Part shown: positions 1-7,566 of the stretch, piece after piece | Position numbering within the stretch: position 1 is the first letter of the stretch | Layout of the letters: the number at the start of each line of letters is the position of its first letter | Assembly: GCF_016587415.1 (NCBI RefSeq) | Contig: NZ_BNJI01000001.1 | Span: forward strand, 5,681,501 to 5,745,500 | DNA from: Ktedonobacter sp. SOSP1-85 | Lineage (GTDB): Bacteria; Chloroflexota; Ktedonobacteria; Ktedonobacterales; Ktedonobacteraceae | Direction of reading: 5' to 3' | Length of the DNA: 64,000 bases | Notes under the pieces: generated by a model | Told to the model about the DNA's origin: nothing | Seen by the model: the letters and a program-made list of their open reading frames with translations, nothing else | Database searches by the model: none | Program-made: the position numbers and the translations under genes

Positions 1-300
1 AAACTGGCCCGCGAAGCCGAGCTATGCTATGGCATGATCGCCTGCGTGACCGACTATGATTGCTGGCATGATACCCATGACGCGGTCACAGTCGAGATGG
101 TTGTCGCCAATCTAAGCGCCAACGTCGCTAACGCCCAGCGTATCCTGCGTGCCGTAGCGCAAAAGGTTGCGTTCGGGCGCGAAGATGCAGCCTGTCAGTG
201 TGGGACCGCTCTGTCAAGCGCGATCATGACTGATCCTTCACGTATCCCCGCCGAAGTCAAAGAGAAGTATAGCCTGCTTATCGAGAAGTATCTCTCTTAG
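1..300 (+). CDS. mtnP: S-methyl-5'-thioadenosine phosphorylase, C-terminal part (5' end outside window)
   Basis: The frame is open from base 1, so this is the last 99 residues of a longer gene. The segment around VTDYDCWH followed by VTVEMVVANL is characteristic of the C-terminal part of MTA phosphorylase in the purine nucleoside phosphorylase superfamily. The enzyme cleaves methylthioadenosine with phosphate to adenine and 5-methylthioribose-1-phosphate in cytoplasmic methionine salvage. The internal ATG at base 34 is not the real start because conserved sequence continues upstream of it. A strong hairpin follows 20 nt after the stop. A close purine-phosphorylase paralogue cannot be fully excluded without the N-terminus. 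Confidence 0.85.
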   Translation, partial: KLAREAELCYGMIACVTDYDCWHDTHDAVTVEMVVANLSANVANAQRILRAVAQKVAFGREDAACQCGTALSSAIMTDPSRIPAEVKEKYSLLIEKYLS

Positions 301-319
301 ATGTAGCAAACAAACCAGT

Positions 320-373
320 AAGATGTGTGGGAGGAACAACGGCGAAAGCCGTTGTTCCTCCCCCACACATCTT
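320..373 (+). terminator. long hairpin terminator behind mtnP
   Basis: A stem of about 24 bp (320-343 with 348-373, one extra C on the 3' arm) closes on a GAAA loop. It lies between the mtnP stop and the ffs promoter. There is no long T-run, so termination efficiency is inferred. Confidence 0.6.
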
Positions 374-451
374 GTTTAAAGGCTCGCGCAGCGAGCCGAG
401 GCAGGCTGTTAAAGGAGAATGAAAAGGCCTGGTTTTTGGCCCTGGAAGTGC

Positions 452-480
452 TTGACAAATAGGGGGGAGGGGAGTACAAT
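452..480 (+). promoter_or_regulatory. sigma-70-type promoter of the SRP RNA gene
   Basis: TTGACA at 452-457 and TACAAT at 475-480 are separated by exactly 17 bp. Transcription should start near 487, just upstream of the SRP RNA. It is the clearest promoter in the first 4 kb and may also feed dnaX. Confidence 0.75.
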
Positions 481-514
481 AGGCAACGTCCCGTGAACGG
501 AAAGAACATGATCG

Positions 515-700
515 ATGGGACAGGCCGATTTTCTTCGGGTCCTGTCGGTCGGCGTAATTGGGGCCTGCGCGGCAGATGTCTATGAATCTCGTCAGGTCCG
601 TGAGGAAGCAGCGATAAGTGGACCTCTCTGGGTGACGCAGGGTTACCCGATTGCGCTGACCGGCAGGACCGGGCGAAAGTCGGTTTTCTCTGTCTATTGC
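515..700 (+). ncRNA. ffs: signal recognition particle RNA (4.5S/SRP RNA)
   Basis: The near-invariant domain IV tip lies at 591-612 (GTCAGGTCCG, then AGGAAGCAGC). The two flanks pair into a long rod: about 525-563 is complementary to 643-683 with wobbles and small internal loops, for example GGGTCCTGTCGGTC against GACCGGCAGGACC. The RNA is the scaffold for Ffh and targets membrane proteins co-translationally. Location just upstream of dnaX is common in bacteria. Exact ends are uncertain: the promoter predicts a start near 487, so a slightly longer form is possible. Overlapping open frames here are artefacts. Confidence 0.85.
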
Positions 701-854
701 AACATTTTCTGCTCTCGAATGGCTGGCTGGCCGCCTCGATACGACGGAAGGCTATCGTATAGCGTATCTCGCGGCTTCGTGGAGATACGGTCAATCTGGA
801 AACAGGGGGTCGGTTCGTGGCCCGTCATGAAGCAGTCCAGGCGGGAGTTTTTAG

Positions 855-3143
855 ATGGCCTCACAGTCTCTCTACCGTAAATGGCGTTCGCAGACCTTCT
901 CTGAAGTTGTTGGTCAAGAAGCCGTTATACAAACCCTTCGTAATGCGCTCAAGAGCGGGACTCTCGCTCATGCGTATCTCTTTACTGGTCCTCGTGGCAC
1001 CGGCAAAACCACTACCGCGCGCCTCCTCGCGAAGACTATCAACTGTCTGAATCCACACAATGGCGAACCCTGTAATGAGTGTCAGCAGTGTCGTGAAATC
1101 ACGGCTGGTAACTCATTCAATGTGATCGAGATTGATGCCGCCTCCAACCGTGGTATCGACAGTATCCGCGAGCTGCGTGAGAAGGTAATGGTCCCCCCAA
1201 CGGGTGGGAAGTATAAGGTGTATATCCTCGACGAGGCCCATATGCTCACAGTGGAAGCTTTCAACGCACTCTTGAAGACGTTGGAGGAGCCACCACCACA
1301 TGCTATTTTTGTCATGGCAACCACTGATGTGCATAAGATGCTGCCAACCGTGCTCTCGCGCTGCCAGCGCTATGATTTTAAACGCTTCACCATGCGCCAG
1401 CTCATTGAGCATTTGAGTCGCGTGGCCCAGCAGGAGCAGGTGCAGCTTGAGGGTGGTGCGGCGGAATTGATCGCGCGCGCTGCCGCCGGTGGCATGCGCG
1501 ATGCCTTGAGTCTGCTTGACCAGGCAATTGCCTACGCGGGGAATACGATCTCGCTTACCCAGGTGCAGACGATGCTAGGTGTGGCCGATCCTCGTGCCAT
1601 TCAGAAGATTATCTCCGCTATTGCCAACCTCGACAGCCCGGCAGGGCTGCACCTGATCGCGGAATTGATGGAGTCGGGCGCGGATCTGCGCCAGTTGAAC
1701 TCCCAGGTGGCCGAGTTCTGGCGGGCGATGATGCTGACTCGTGCGGGTGCTAATATCGCGGAGATCACGGATAGCACCGACGAAGAGATCAACGAAATCA
1801 GGGAAGCGGCCAGGCTCTTCCGCCTCGAAGAGCTGATTGAGTGCGCGCGTATTTTTGCGCAGAATGAGCTGGTGCAGAAGAGTCAGGGCACACCCCAACT
1901 GGGCCTGGAGCTGGCGTTCTTAAGCTGTGTTGAGTTGCATCGCCGGGCGCAGGGAGGCGAGTCAGTGCTCTCTACAGAGTTGCCCGTAGCGGCGCCCGCG
2001 CTCCAATCACGCGCTGCTACACCTCAGCCGCGTCCTGTCGCGCCTCCCACGACCTCAATTCAGTCGCCTATGGGTGGATCAATCAGCCTGCCACAGCCGC
2101 GACCCGCGACCCCCCAGCCGCAGCCTGAATATAAATTCACGCCCACACCGCCTGTTGTCGCACGAGAGCCTGAGATGCAGCGTCCCGAGTTCGTGACTGC
2201 TCAGCCAGAGCCGCCAGAGATCGCTGAGGGGCTGCCCCAGCCAGAGGTCTCTGCTCCGTTCTCGCAGCAGGATCGTGCCGACGAAACGCCCGCGGGATCG
2301 CAGGAGATCACAACTGCGACGCCCATTACGCCGCAGGAGATTACGGATGGCGCTCCCTCTGAAGTGCCATCGCTCTCCATCAATGACGTGCGTGAGAAAT
2401 GGGAGTATATTAAGAAGCGTGTGAAGACGCGGAAGAATGGCGCGCGTATCGCGGCCTTCCTCAATGGCTATGCCCTGGTTGATGTGCAGCAGGCGCATGG
2501 TGTCCCCATTGTCGTCATTCAGGCCAATTATGATGTACATTATAAAGCGTTGCAGTCACAGGAGCCACAGAGCGCGATTGAATGGGCCCTTAAGGTAGAG
2601 CTGGGTGTGGAATGCCGCCTGCGGACGCTCGCGCCTGGGGCTAGTATCCCCGGCCAGGCTGGAGGTGTGGGACTGCCTCCCCTGGGTGGCCAGGCTGGAA
2701 ATGGTCGTAATGGCGGGGGAGACATGAGTAGCACTCTCAATACGCTGATGGCTGGCTTGCAATCGGCCTCGGCTCATGTAGAGCGCTCTCCGTTGACAAT
2801 GCGACCGCCTCTGCAAGCCATGCCCCCTATTCAGCAAGTGCCAGCGGTTCCACCACGGCCAGAGCCTGTGCGCCAGGTGGCTCCCATCGCCGATATCTCA
2901 CCAGCCGCGCCAGTGGCCTCTACAACCGTGACGAGACCACCCATGTCTCAGGTCTCTGCGGTCCCCCTTGCCAGAATGCAAGCGGTGCGAGAGAATATAC
3001 CAGAGAAACCTTCTGCTGATGTGCTGGCAAGCTCAAGTGCTTCGCGCCTGGACGTGGTCAAGGACAAGGCTTCGAGCGATCCAGTGGTGCGGGAGGTCAT
3101 GCGGATGTTTAAAGCCGAAGTAAAAGACATACATTTGAAATAA
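855..3143 (+). CDS. dnaX: DNA polymerase III gamma/tau subunit
   Basis: Clamp-loader ATPase of the replicative polymerase, 762 residues. Seen in the sequence: Walker A GPRGTGKT (45-52), the zinc-finger cysteines 64, 73, 76 and 79, Walker B DEAH (126-129), sensor ATTD (155-158) and the SRC motif with the arginine finger (R169). Residues 390-490 and 620-740 are long Pro/Gln/Ala-rich linkers, and a globular C-terminal domain lies around 500-590, as in tau proteins. The ATG follows GGGAG by 7 nt. It is the first gene of dnaX-ebfC-recR. I saw no obvious slippery A-run with a hairpin, so production of a short gamma form is unknown. Confidence 0.96.
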   Translation: MASQSLYRKWRSQTFSEVVGQEAVIQTLRNALKSGTLAHAYLFTGPRGTGKTTTARLLAKTINCLNPHNGEPCNECQQCREITAGNSFNVIEIDAASNRGIDSIRELREKVMVPPTGGKYKVYILDEAHMLTVEAFNALLKTLEEPPPHAIFVMATTDVHKMLPTVLSRCQRYDFKRFTMRQLIEHLSRVAQQEQVQLEGGAAELIARAAAGGMRDALSLLDQAIAYAGNTISLTQVQTMLGVADPRAIQKIISAIANLDSPAGLHLIAELMESGADLRQLNSQVAEFWRAMMLTRAGANIAEITDSTDEEINEIREAARLFRLEELIECARIFAQNELVQKSQGTPQLGLELAFLSCVELHRRAQGGESVLSTELPVAAPALQSRAATPQPRPVAPPTTSIQSPMGGSISLPQPRPATPQPQPEYKFTPTPPVVAREPEMQRPEFVTAQPEPPEIAEGLPQPEVSAPFSQQDRADETPAGSQEITTATPITPQEITDGAPSEVPSLSINDVREKWEYIKKRVKTRKNGARIAAFLNGYALVDVQQAHGVPIVVIQANYDVHYKALQSQEPQSAIEWALKVELGVECRLRTLAPGASIPGQAGGVGLPPLGGQAGNGRNGGGDMSSTLNTLMAGLQSASAHVERSPLTMRPPLQAMPPIQQVPAVPPRPEPVRQVAPIADISPAAPVASTTVTRPPMSQVSAVPLARMQAVRENIPEKPSADVLASSSASRLDVVKDKASSDPVVREVMRMFKAEVKDIHLK

Positions 3144-3158
3144 GGAGCAACAATAGTC

Positions 3159-3455
3159 ATGAATATGCGTGAACTTCAGAAGATGCAGCAGCGTCTCGTG
3201 AAAATGCAGGAAGACCTGGAGAAGAACCAGTTTACTGGAACTGCTGGCGGTGGCGCGGTCACGATTCAGATGAGCGGCAAGTATGAAGTAACGGGTGTCA
3301 AGATCGATCCCGAGGCTTTTAATGCTGAGGACATCGAGGAACTTGAGGTGATGGTGAAGGCCGCGGCAAAGGATGCCTTTGATAAGGTGACCGATGCTCA
3401 GCAGAAACTCGTCAACAATGCCACGGGAGGTATGCGCATCCCCGGGCTATTCTAG
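3159..3455 (+). CDS. ebfC: YbaB/EbfC family nucleoid-associated protein
   Basis: A 98-residue protein of typical YbaB/EbfC length: an N-terminal helix of the MRELQKMQQRLVKMQEDLE type, a central beta region and a C-terminal helix. The family forms dimers that bind DNA and are often co-transcribed with dnaX and recR, exactly as here. GGAG at 3143-3146 lies 12 nt before the chosen ATG; the in-frame ATG at 3165 would shorten the protein by two residues. The gene starts 15 nt after the dnaX stop. Confidence 0.93.
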   Translation: MNMRELQKMQQRLVKMQEDLEKNQFTGTAGGGAVTIQMSGKYEVTGVKIDPEAFNAEDIEELEVMVKAAAKDAFDKVTDAQQKLVNNATGGMRIPGLF

Positions 3456-3479
3456 TGCCATTGCAAATAAAAGGGAACT

Positions 3480-4091
3480 ATGAGCGATATTGCCCCGCCA
3501 GTTGCAGCACTGGTCGAAGAATTCGCGAAGCTGCCAGGGATAGGCGTCAAAACGGCGCAGCGTCTTACGTTCTTTATTCTACGTAGCCCTAATGACCATG
3601 CCCGGCGCCTGGCCGAGGCCATCATACGGGTCAAAGAGAGCATTGTCTACTGCTCGCGCTGTTTCAATATTACGGAGACCGACCCATGTCCGATTTGCAG
3701 TAATCCAAGTCGGGAGCAGGATGTGGTCTGCGTCGTCGAGGAGCCGCTGGATGTGCTGGCACTCGAAAAGACCGGTGCGTATAAGGGACTCTACCATGTT
3801 CTGCATGGAGCGCTCTCGCCAATGAATGGTATCGGTCGTAAAGAGCTGCGGATCGATGAATTGCTCAAACGCCTGGATCATGAGCATATTCGTGAAGTCA
3901 TTTTTGCTACCAATCCAGGCTTTGAGGGAGATTATACCGCCGGCTCTATTAAGCTCTATGTCAAAAATGAGCTGAACCTGCCCGATTTGCATATGACCTC
4001 CCTGGCACGCGGCCTTCCCATAGGCGGCGACCTGGAGTATGCCGATCAAGATACGCTTGGACGAGCCATTGAGGGACGGCGCGAATTATAA
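3480..4091 (+). CDS. recR: recombination mediator RecR
   Basis: 203 residues, standard RecR length. Order seen: N-terminal helix-hairpin-helix (LPGIGVKTAQRLTF, about 18-31), a C4 zinc finger (YCSRC and CPIC, about 58-73), a Toprim domain (VVCVVEEPLDV onward) and a C-terminal segment with LARGLPIGGDLEYAD. RecR loads RecA onto SSB-coated gaps together with RecF/RecO. It closes the dnaX-ebfC-recR operon, and a canonical terminator follows directly. Confidence 0.97.
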   Translation: MSDIAPPVAALVEEFAKLPGIGVKTAQRLTFFILRSPNDHARRLAEAIIRVKESIVYCSRCFNITETDPCPICSNPSREQDVVCVVEEPLDVLALEKTGAYKGLYHVLHGALSPMNGIGRKELRIDELLKRLDHEHIREVIFATNPGFEGDYTAGSIKLYVKNELNLPDLHMTSLARGLPIGGDLEYADQDTLGRAIEGRREL

Positions 4092-4096
4092 TAATC

Positions 4097-4138
4097 GTCA
4101 GAATACAGCATCGCTGTATTCTGACATTTTTCTTTTCT
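4097..4138 (+). terminator. Rho-independent terminator after recR
   Basis: A perfect 13-bp stem (4097-4109 with 4113-4125) with a 3-nt loop is followed by the T-rich tract TTTTTCTTTTCT. Confidence 0.85.
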
Positions 4139-4190
4139 CAGGCTATTCATGTGTGTAAAGCGTGTTTGTTGTGCGGAGAGGCGATATTGC

Positions 4191-4219
4191 TTGACAGGTA
4201 GTTGGGGTTATGGTACTCT
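4191..4219 (+). promoter_or_regulatory. putative recA promoter
   Basis: TTGACA at 4191-4196 and TACTCT at 4214-4219 are spaced by 17 bp, about 365 nt upstream of recA. It would produce a long leader that contains the structured element at 4265-4351. I found no convincing LexA box near it. Confidence 0.55.
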
Positions 4220-4264
4220 TGTTCTAATTTCTGGCGACCACTATTGGGAGCGCATACGTACATA

Positions 4265-4351
4265 CTTCTGATCCGAACACCCTGAGCGCGCTTGTCCCCG
4301 AATGGGGGAAGCGCTAGACACGCCAGTGGCGTTGGGTTTCGGAATAAGATC
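4265..4351 (+). other. three-way-junction element, copy A, in the recA leader
   Basis: P1: 4273-4282 pairs with 4334-4342 (CCGAACACCC with GGGTTTCGG). Inside it are P2 (about 4288-4315, GCGCTT arm with a GC-rich tip) and P3 (ACGCC 4320-4324 with GGCGT 4328-4332). GGAATAAGATC follows P1. A second copy with the same architecture and conserved junctions (TGA, TA, GTT) lies at 10312-10376. I do not recognise it as a known riboswitch or ribozyme. Confidence 0.5.
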
Positions 4352-4583
4352 ATAGTGCGTATAGGGAGAAATCTATTTCCGGTTTTTGACCCCCACCAGA
4401 GAATAGAATAAGTGTCACCCAAATCATCGCCGTTCTGTGTCGGGAGAGGCAGGCGAATGCGAGGAAGCATGTGGTGATCACCAACCTCTGCGCGCTGATG
4501 TCCCAGGAGCGTTGCGGGGCGGTTCAACGACTTTGACAGGCTTTTGAGAGGATTGAAAAAGGAGGAACACGCGGGGCAAGGGG

Positions 4584-5756
4584 ATGATGGACCTATCTGT
4601 CTCTACTCCTAGCACCCTGTGTGTGAAGAAATCGCTAATGAGTACGAAGAAAGAAAAATCCACAGTAGACCGCAATAGCACCAGCAGCTCCGGAGCTACA
4701 ACTGAGAGAGAACGAGCCATTGAGCAAGCCTTACAGCAGATCGAGCGCCGCTTTGGCAAGGGCGCGATCATGAAGCTTGGCGATACGGCGAAGGTCCAGG
4801 TTGAGGCCATATCCACCGGCTCTGTTGCCCTGGACCTGGCGCTGGGTATTGGTGGCTTGCCCCGTGGGCGTATAACAGAGATCTATGGCCCTGAATCGTC
4901 TGGTAAAACGACGCTTTGTCAGCACGTCATCGCCAATGTGCAGAAGATGGGTGGATACGCGGCCTTCATCGATGCTGAGCATGCCTTTGACCGTGTCTAT
5001 GCCTCACGCTGCGGTGTTGACACCAATAGCCTGCTGATCTCTCAGCCTGATACCGGTGAGCAGGCGCTTGAGATCGTCGACTCCCTGGTGCGCAGCAATG
5101 CCGTCGACGTGGTCGTGGTCGACTCGGTGGCGGCCCTGGTGCCACGCGCCGAGATCGAGGGCGAGATGGGCGATTCGCACGTAGGCTTGCAGGCGCGTCT
5201 GATGAGCCAGGCCCTGCGTAAACTGACAGGCGCGATCAGCAGCTCGAACTGCTCGGTTATCTTTACCAACCAGTTGCGTGAAAAGATCGGTGTCATGTTC
5301 GGCAATCCAGAGACCACGGCCGGTGGTAAGGCGCTGAAGTTCTACGCCTCGGTGCGCCTGGATATCCGCCGTACTGACTCCATCAAGTTGGGCCAGGACG
5401 TGGTTGGTAACCGCACTCGCGTACGCGTCGTCAAAAACAAGGTCGCGCCTCCCTTCAAGTCCGCTGAGTTCGATATCATGTACAGCGAGGGTATTTCTCG
5501 CGAGGGTGGCCTGCTGGATATTGGTCTGGAGATGGGCCTGGTGAAGAAGAGCGGTGCCTGGTTCACGGTAGGCGATATTCGCCTGGGCCAGGGTCGTGAG
5601 AACGCCAAAGAGTTCCTGCGTCAGAACACCGACGTGGCTCAGGCTATCGATGACCAGATCCGCAACAACATGAACACCTTCCGTGGTGGCGAGATCGAAG
5701 GGGTCGAAGAAGAGGAGACCGAGGAAGAGATCGCTACGACCGAGGGCGAGGAGTAG
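4584..5756 (+). CDS. recA: RecA recombinase
   Basis: ATP-dependent strand-exchange protein and SOS co-protease. Seen: Walker A GPESSGKTT (about residues 94-102), the MAW-like segment, loop L2 region with FTNQLREKIGVMFGNPETT, and an acidic C-terminal tail rich in EE. The called frame has 390 residues, longer at the N-terminus than usual. The in-frame ATG at 4638 (MSTKKEKS) gives 372 residues and is an equally good start; neither start has an ideally spaced Shine-Dalgarno sequence, although AGGAGG lies at 4560-4565. A strong bidirectional hairpin follows the stop. Confidence 0.96.
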   Translation: MMDLSVSTPSTLCVKKSLMSTKKEKSTVDRNSTSSSGATTERERAIEQALQQIERRFGKGAIMKLGDTAKVQVEAISTGSVALDLALGIGGLPRGRITEIYGPESSGKTTLCQHVIANVQKMGGYAAFIDAEHAFDRVYASRCGVDTNSLLISQPDTGEQALEIVDSLVRSNAVDVVVVDSVAALVPRAEIEGEMGDSHVGLQARLMSQALRKLTGAISSSNCSVIFTNQLREKIGVMFGNPETTAGGKALKFYASVRLDIRRTDSIKLGQDVVGNRTRVRVVKNKVAPPFKSAEFDIMYSEGISREGGLLDIGLEMGLVKKSGAWFTVGDIRLGQGRENAKEFLRQNTDVAQAIDDQIRNNMNTFRGGEIEGVEEEETEEEIATTEGEE

Positions 5757-5788
5757 CTCTTCCCCTCGTGTAACGCCAGATTCATTGG

Positions 5789-5847
5789 TAAGAGGTATGG
5801 TGCGCCCCTGGCAGCCGCAGGCTACCAGGGGCGCACCATACCTCTTA
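5789..5847. terminator. bidirectional hairpin between convergent recA and DUF4032 genes
   Basis: A 23-bp perfect inverted repeat (TAAGAGGTATGGTGCGCCCC arm and its complement) closes on a 13-nt loop. Its right arm includes the stop codon of the minus-strand gene. Confidence 0.7.
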
Positions 5848-7341
5848 GTTTTGTTCCAGGTCAGAGGTGGTAATCTTCCTGGGCCTCTGGCTATCCTCCA
5901 GGATATTAGGCAGTTTCTGCTCAAGCTCTGGCTGTTGTAGGCGAACGAGGGGGCGCTCGGCGGTCGCCAGCAGTGGCTCAAGCTCTTCGCTTTCAATAGA
6001 AGGCGGAGCCAGGGCCTCTGGGACTGGCGTGCGCTCACGCCACCAGGTCGCCATCTTTGCCGGGTCGACCGCGCCCAACTCGCCGGTATTGGCCTCCTCC
6101 ATATGCCAGTCGGTGATTGCATCCTCAAGCGGAATTTCGTGTCCCGCCTTCAGGCTGAGATTCCACTTGTGATCCATGATGGCAAAGTAGGCCTGCATCG
6201 GGTCCTGTTCTTGCGTGAGGGTTTGGCGCAGCAAGAGAATCGTGGGCAGGTGGTAGCGGCGGTACCAGTCGCGGGCCGCGACCTCTAGTTTGACGGGGCG
6301 ATGGACCTGTTCGCTGAGAATGGCCTGGTGTCCCAGGATCAGGTTATAGAAGCGACGTGCGTAGGGCCGGGGGACGGAGATATGGATGAGTTCATAGATG
6401 CGGCGCTGATACCAGCCCGGTAGCACCGTCGTAAACTGCTGTACTGCACGCCCGGTCATATCCAGCAGCGAGAAGCCCCAGCGGTTGAGCGAGTGCAGGA
6501 ATTTTTGCGCCTGGAAGAGCGTATCGAAGTGCTGCCCATCCGCCAGGCGCGCGTGTTCGCGCCTGAGCCAGCGATAGCGACGCTCAAAATAGCGAAAATC
6601 GCTATCATCAAGGACCTGTTCTTCTTCAGGCAGTCCCCGCGCCTGGCGTAAATCTTCGGCCTGCCAGGCCAGCGATTCGCCAAAGTGGGCCAGGTCCTGC
6701 TGGCGCAGCCCCTCACTGACGGCTTGCGGAAAGATCTCAACTGTCTCCGCATCGGCCATGATACCCAGCACACGCTTCCCATCGATGCGAATCAATGCAT
6801 TGGCGAGAGAGGGATCACCCCAGTAGATACCATGCTCGTGTAGCTCAACCATTAAGACCGCTACTGCCGAGAGCAGGCTGTGCTTGGAGCGTTTCTTCAA
6901 TGGGAGGCGATAGAGCAGGACATGAGGAATAACGCGTGGAGCGAGGCGCGTGATGGTATAGCCACGGTCGTTATTGATATATTGCCGCATACCAGGGACG
7001 CCGGGTACCTCTATCGGAATGGGAGGAGCCGACACGTGCGCAGTGCCGATGGGACTGAGTGCAGGAATACCGCGCCGCTCGATCTCGCGCAAGTTGCGAA
7101 TCTCGCGCTCGGCCATGTGTGGCGTCGTCTCCTTGATCGCGTAGCGCGCGCCCTCGCTCTCAACGAAGACCACCGGATGGCGCGATGCACCGCGACGAAT
7201 GACCAGAAGGGGGACGCCAAGTTGCTCCCATTCTTCGAGCTGAGCGTGCCAGGGAAGCTTCTCAAGCTGCTTCTTATCTGCTCGTGGAACGTGCAGTTGA
7301 ATCTTTACATTGTCGTCTGAAGGTAGCGTAAATGTACCGAT
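5845..7341 (-). CDS. DUF4032 kinase-like protein (probable ATC start)
   Basis: Unknown substrate; the family resembles small-molecule or LPS kinases. Seen: a segment LPWHAQLEEWEQLGVPLL followed by RGASRHPVVFVESEGARYAIKE (kinase lysine), a GDPSLANAL catalytic-loop-like motif and a DAETVEIF motif in the place of DFG. The conserved family N-terminus lies upstream of the only GTG (7173). Between that GTG and the upstream stop TAA (7363-7365) no ATG, GTG or TTG exists in frame. AGGGAGGTGAG at about 7345-7355 sits 7 nt before an ATC codon at 7339-7341, which I take as the start (498 residues). CTG at 7296 is the alternative. Gene end is certain; start is inference. Confidence 0.75.
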   Translation of the reverse strand: MGTFTLPSDDNVKIQLHVPRADKKQLEKLPWHAQLEEWEQLGVPLLVIRRGASRHPVVFVESEGARYAIKETTPHMAEREIRNLREIERRGIPALSPIGTAHVSAPPIPIEVPGVPGMRQYINNDRGYTITRLAPRVIPHVLLYRLPLKKRSKHSLLSAVAVLMVELHEHGIYWGDPSLANALIRIDGKRVLGIMADAETVEIFPQAVSEGLRQQDLAHFGESLAWQAEDLRQARGLPEEEQVLDDSDFRYFERRYRWLRREHARLADGQHFDTLFQAQKFLHSLNRWGFSLLDMTGRAVQQFTTVLPGWYQRRIYELIHISVPRPYARRFYNLILGHQAILSEQVHRPVKLEVAARDWYRRYHLPTILLLRQTLTQEQDPMQAYFAIMDHKWNLSLKAGHEIPLEDAITDWHMEEANTGELGAVDPAKMATWWRERTPVPEALAPPSIESEELEPLLATAERPLVRLQQPELEQKLPNILEDSQRPRKITTSDLEQN

Positions 7342-7473
7342 ACTCTCACCTCCCTGTGTGTGTTATGACACTGGCATTTTTCCATCAGGAAACGTACTGG
7401 TTTAAATGTGATGATAGCATGCTTTCGGAGATCTACGCAAATTCAGGCGCGGGATGGAGGTACATCCAGTAAG

Positions 7474-7560
7474 TTGTAGGGTCCAAGCTGGCTTGGACTT
7501 ATGCTCGCTAGTTGAGTGTTACCTCTAGCGGATGAGTCCAAGCCAGCTTGGACCCTACAA
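7474..7560. repeat. palindromic MITE/REP-like element, copy 1
   Basis: Terminal inverted repeats of about 26 bp begin TTGTAGGGTCCAAGC and end GCTTGGACCCTACAA; each end carries its own small palindrome (GTCCAAGC-TG-GCTTGGAC). The element lies 6 nt behind the stop of the histidine kinase. Related copies are at 42386-42487 and 44665-44752. Confidence 0.7.
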
Positions 7561-7566
7561 AGCTAA

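Noticed and set aside
515..880. Open frames across the SRP RNA region (both strands)
   Set aside because: They overlap the conserved SRP RNA fold and lack ribosome sites or homology.
4265..4351. Hammerhead ribozyme or known riboswitch in the recA leader
   Set aside because: CTGAG is followed by CGC, not the CUGANGA core, and no GAAA joins the stems; no known aptamer consensus fits.
5004..6128. 374-codon minus-strand frame opposite recA
   Set aside because: Antisense shadow of recA running through the terminator at 5789-5847.
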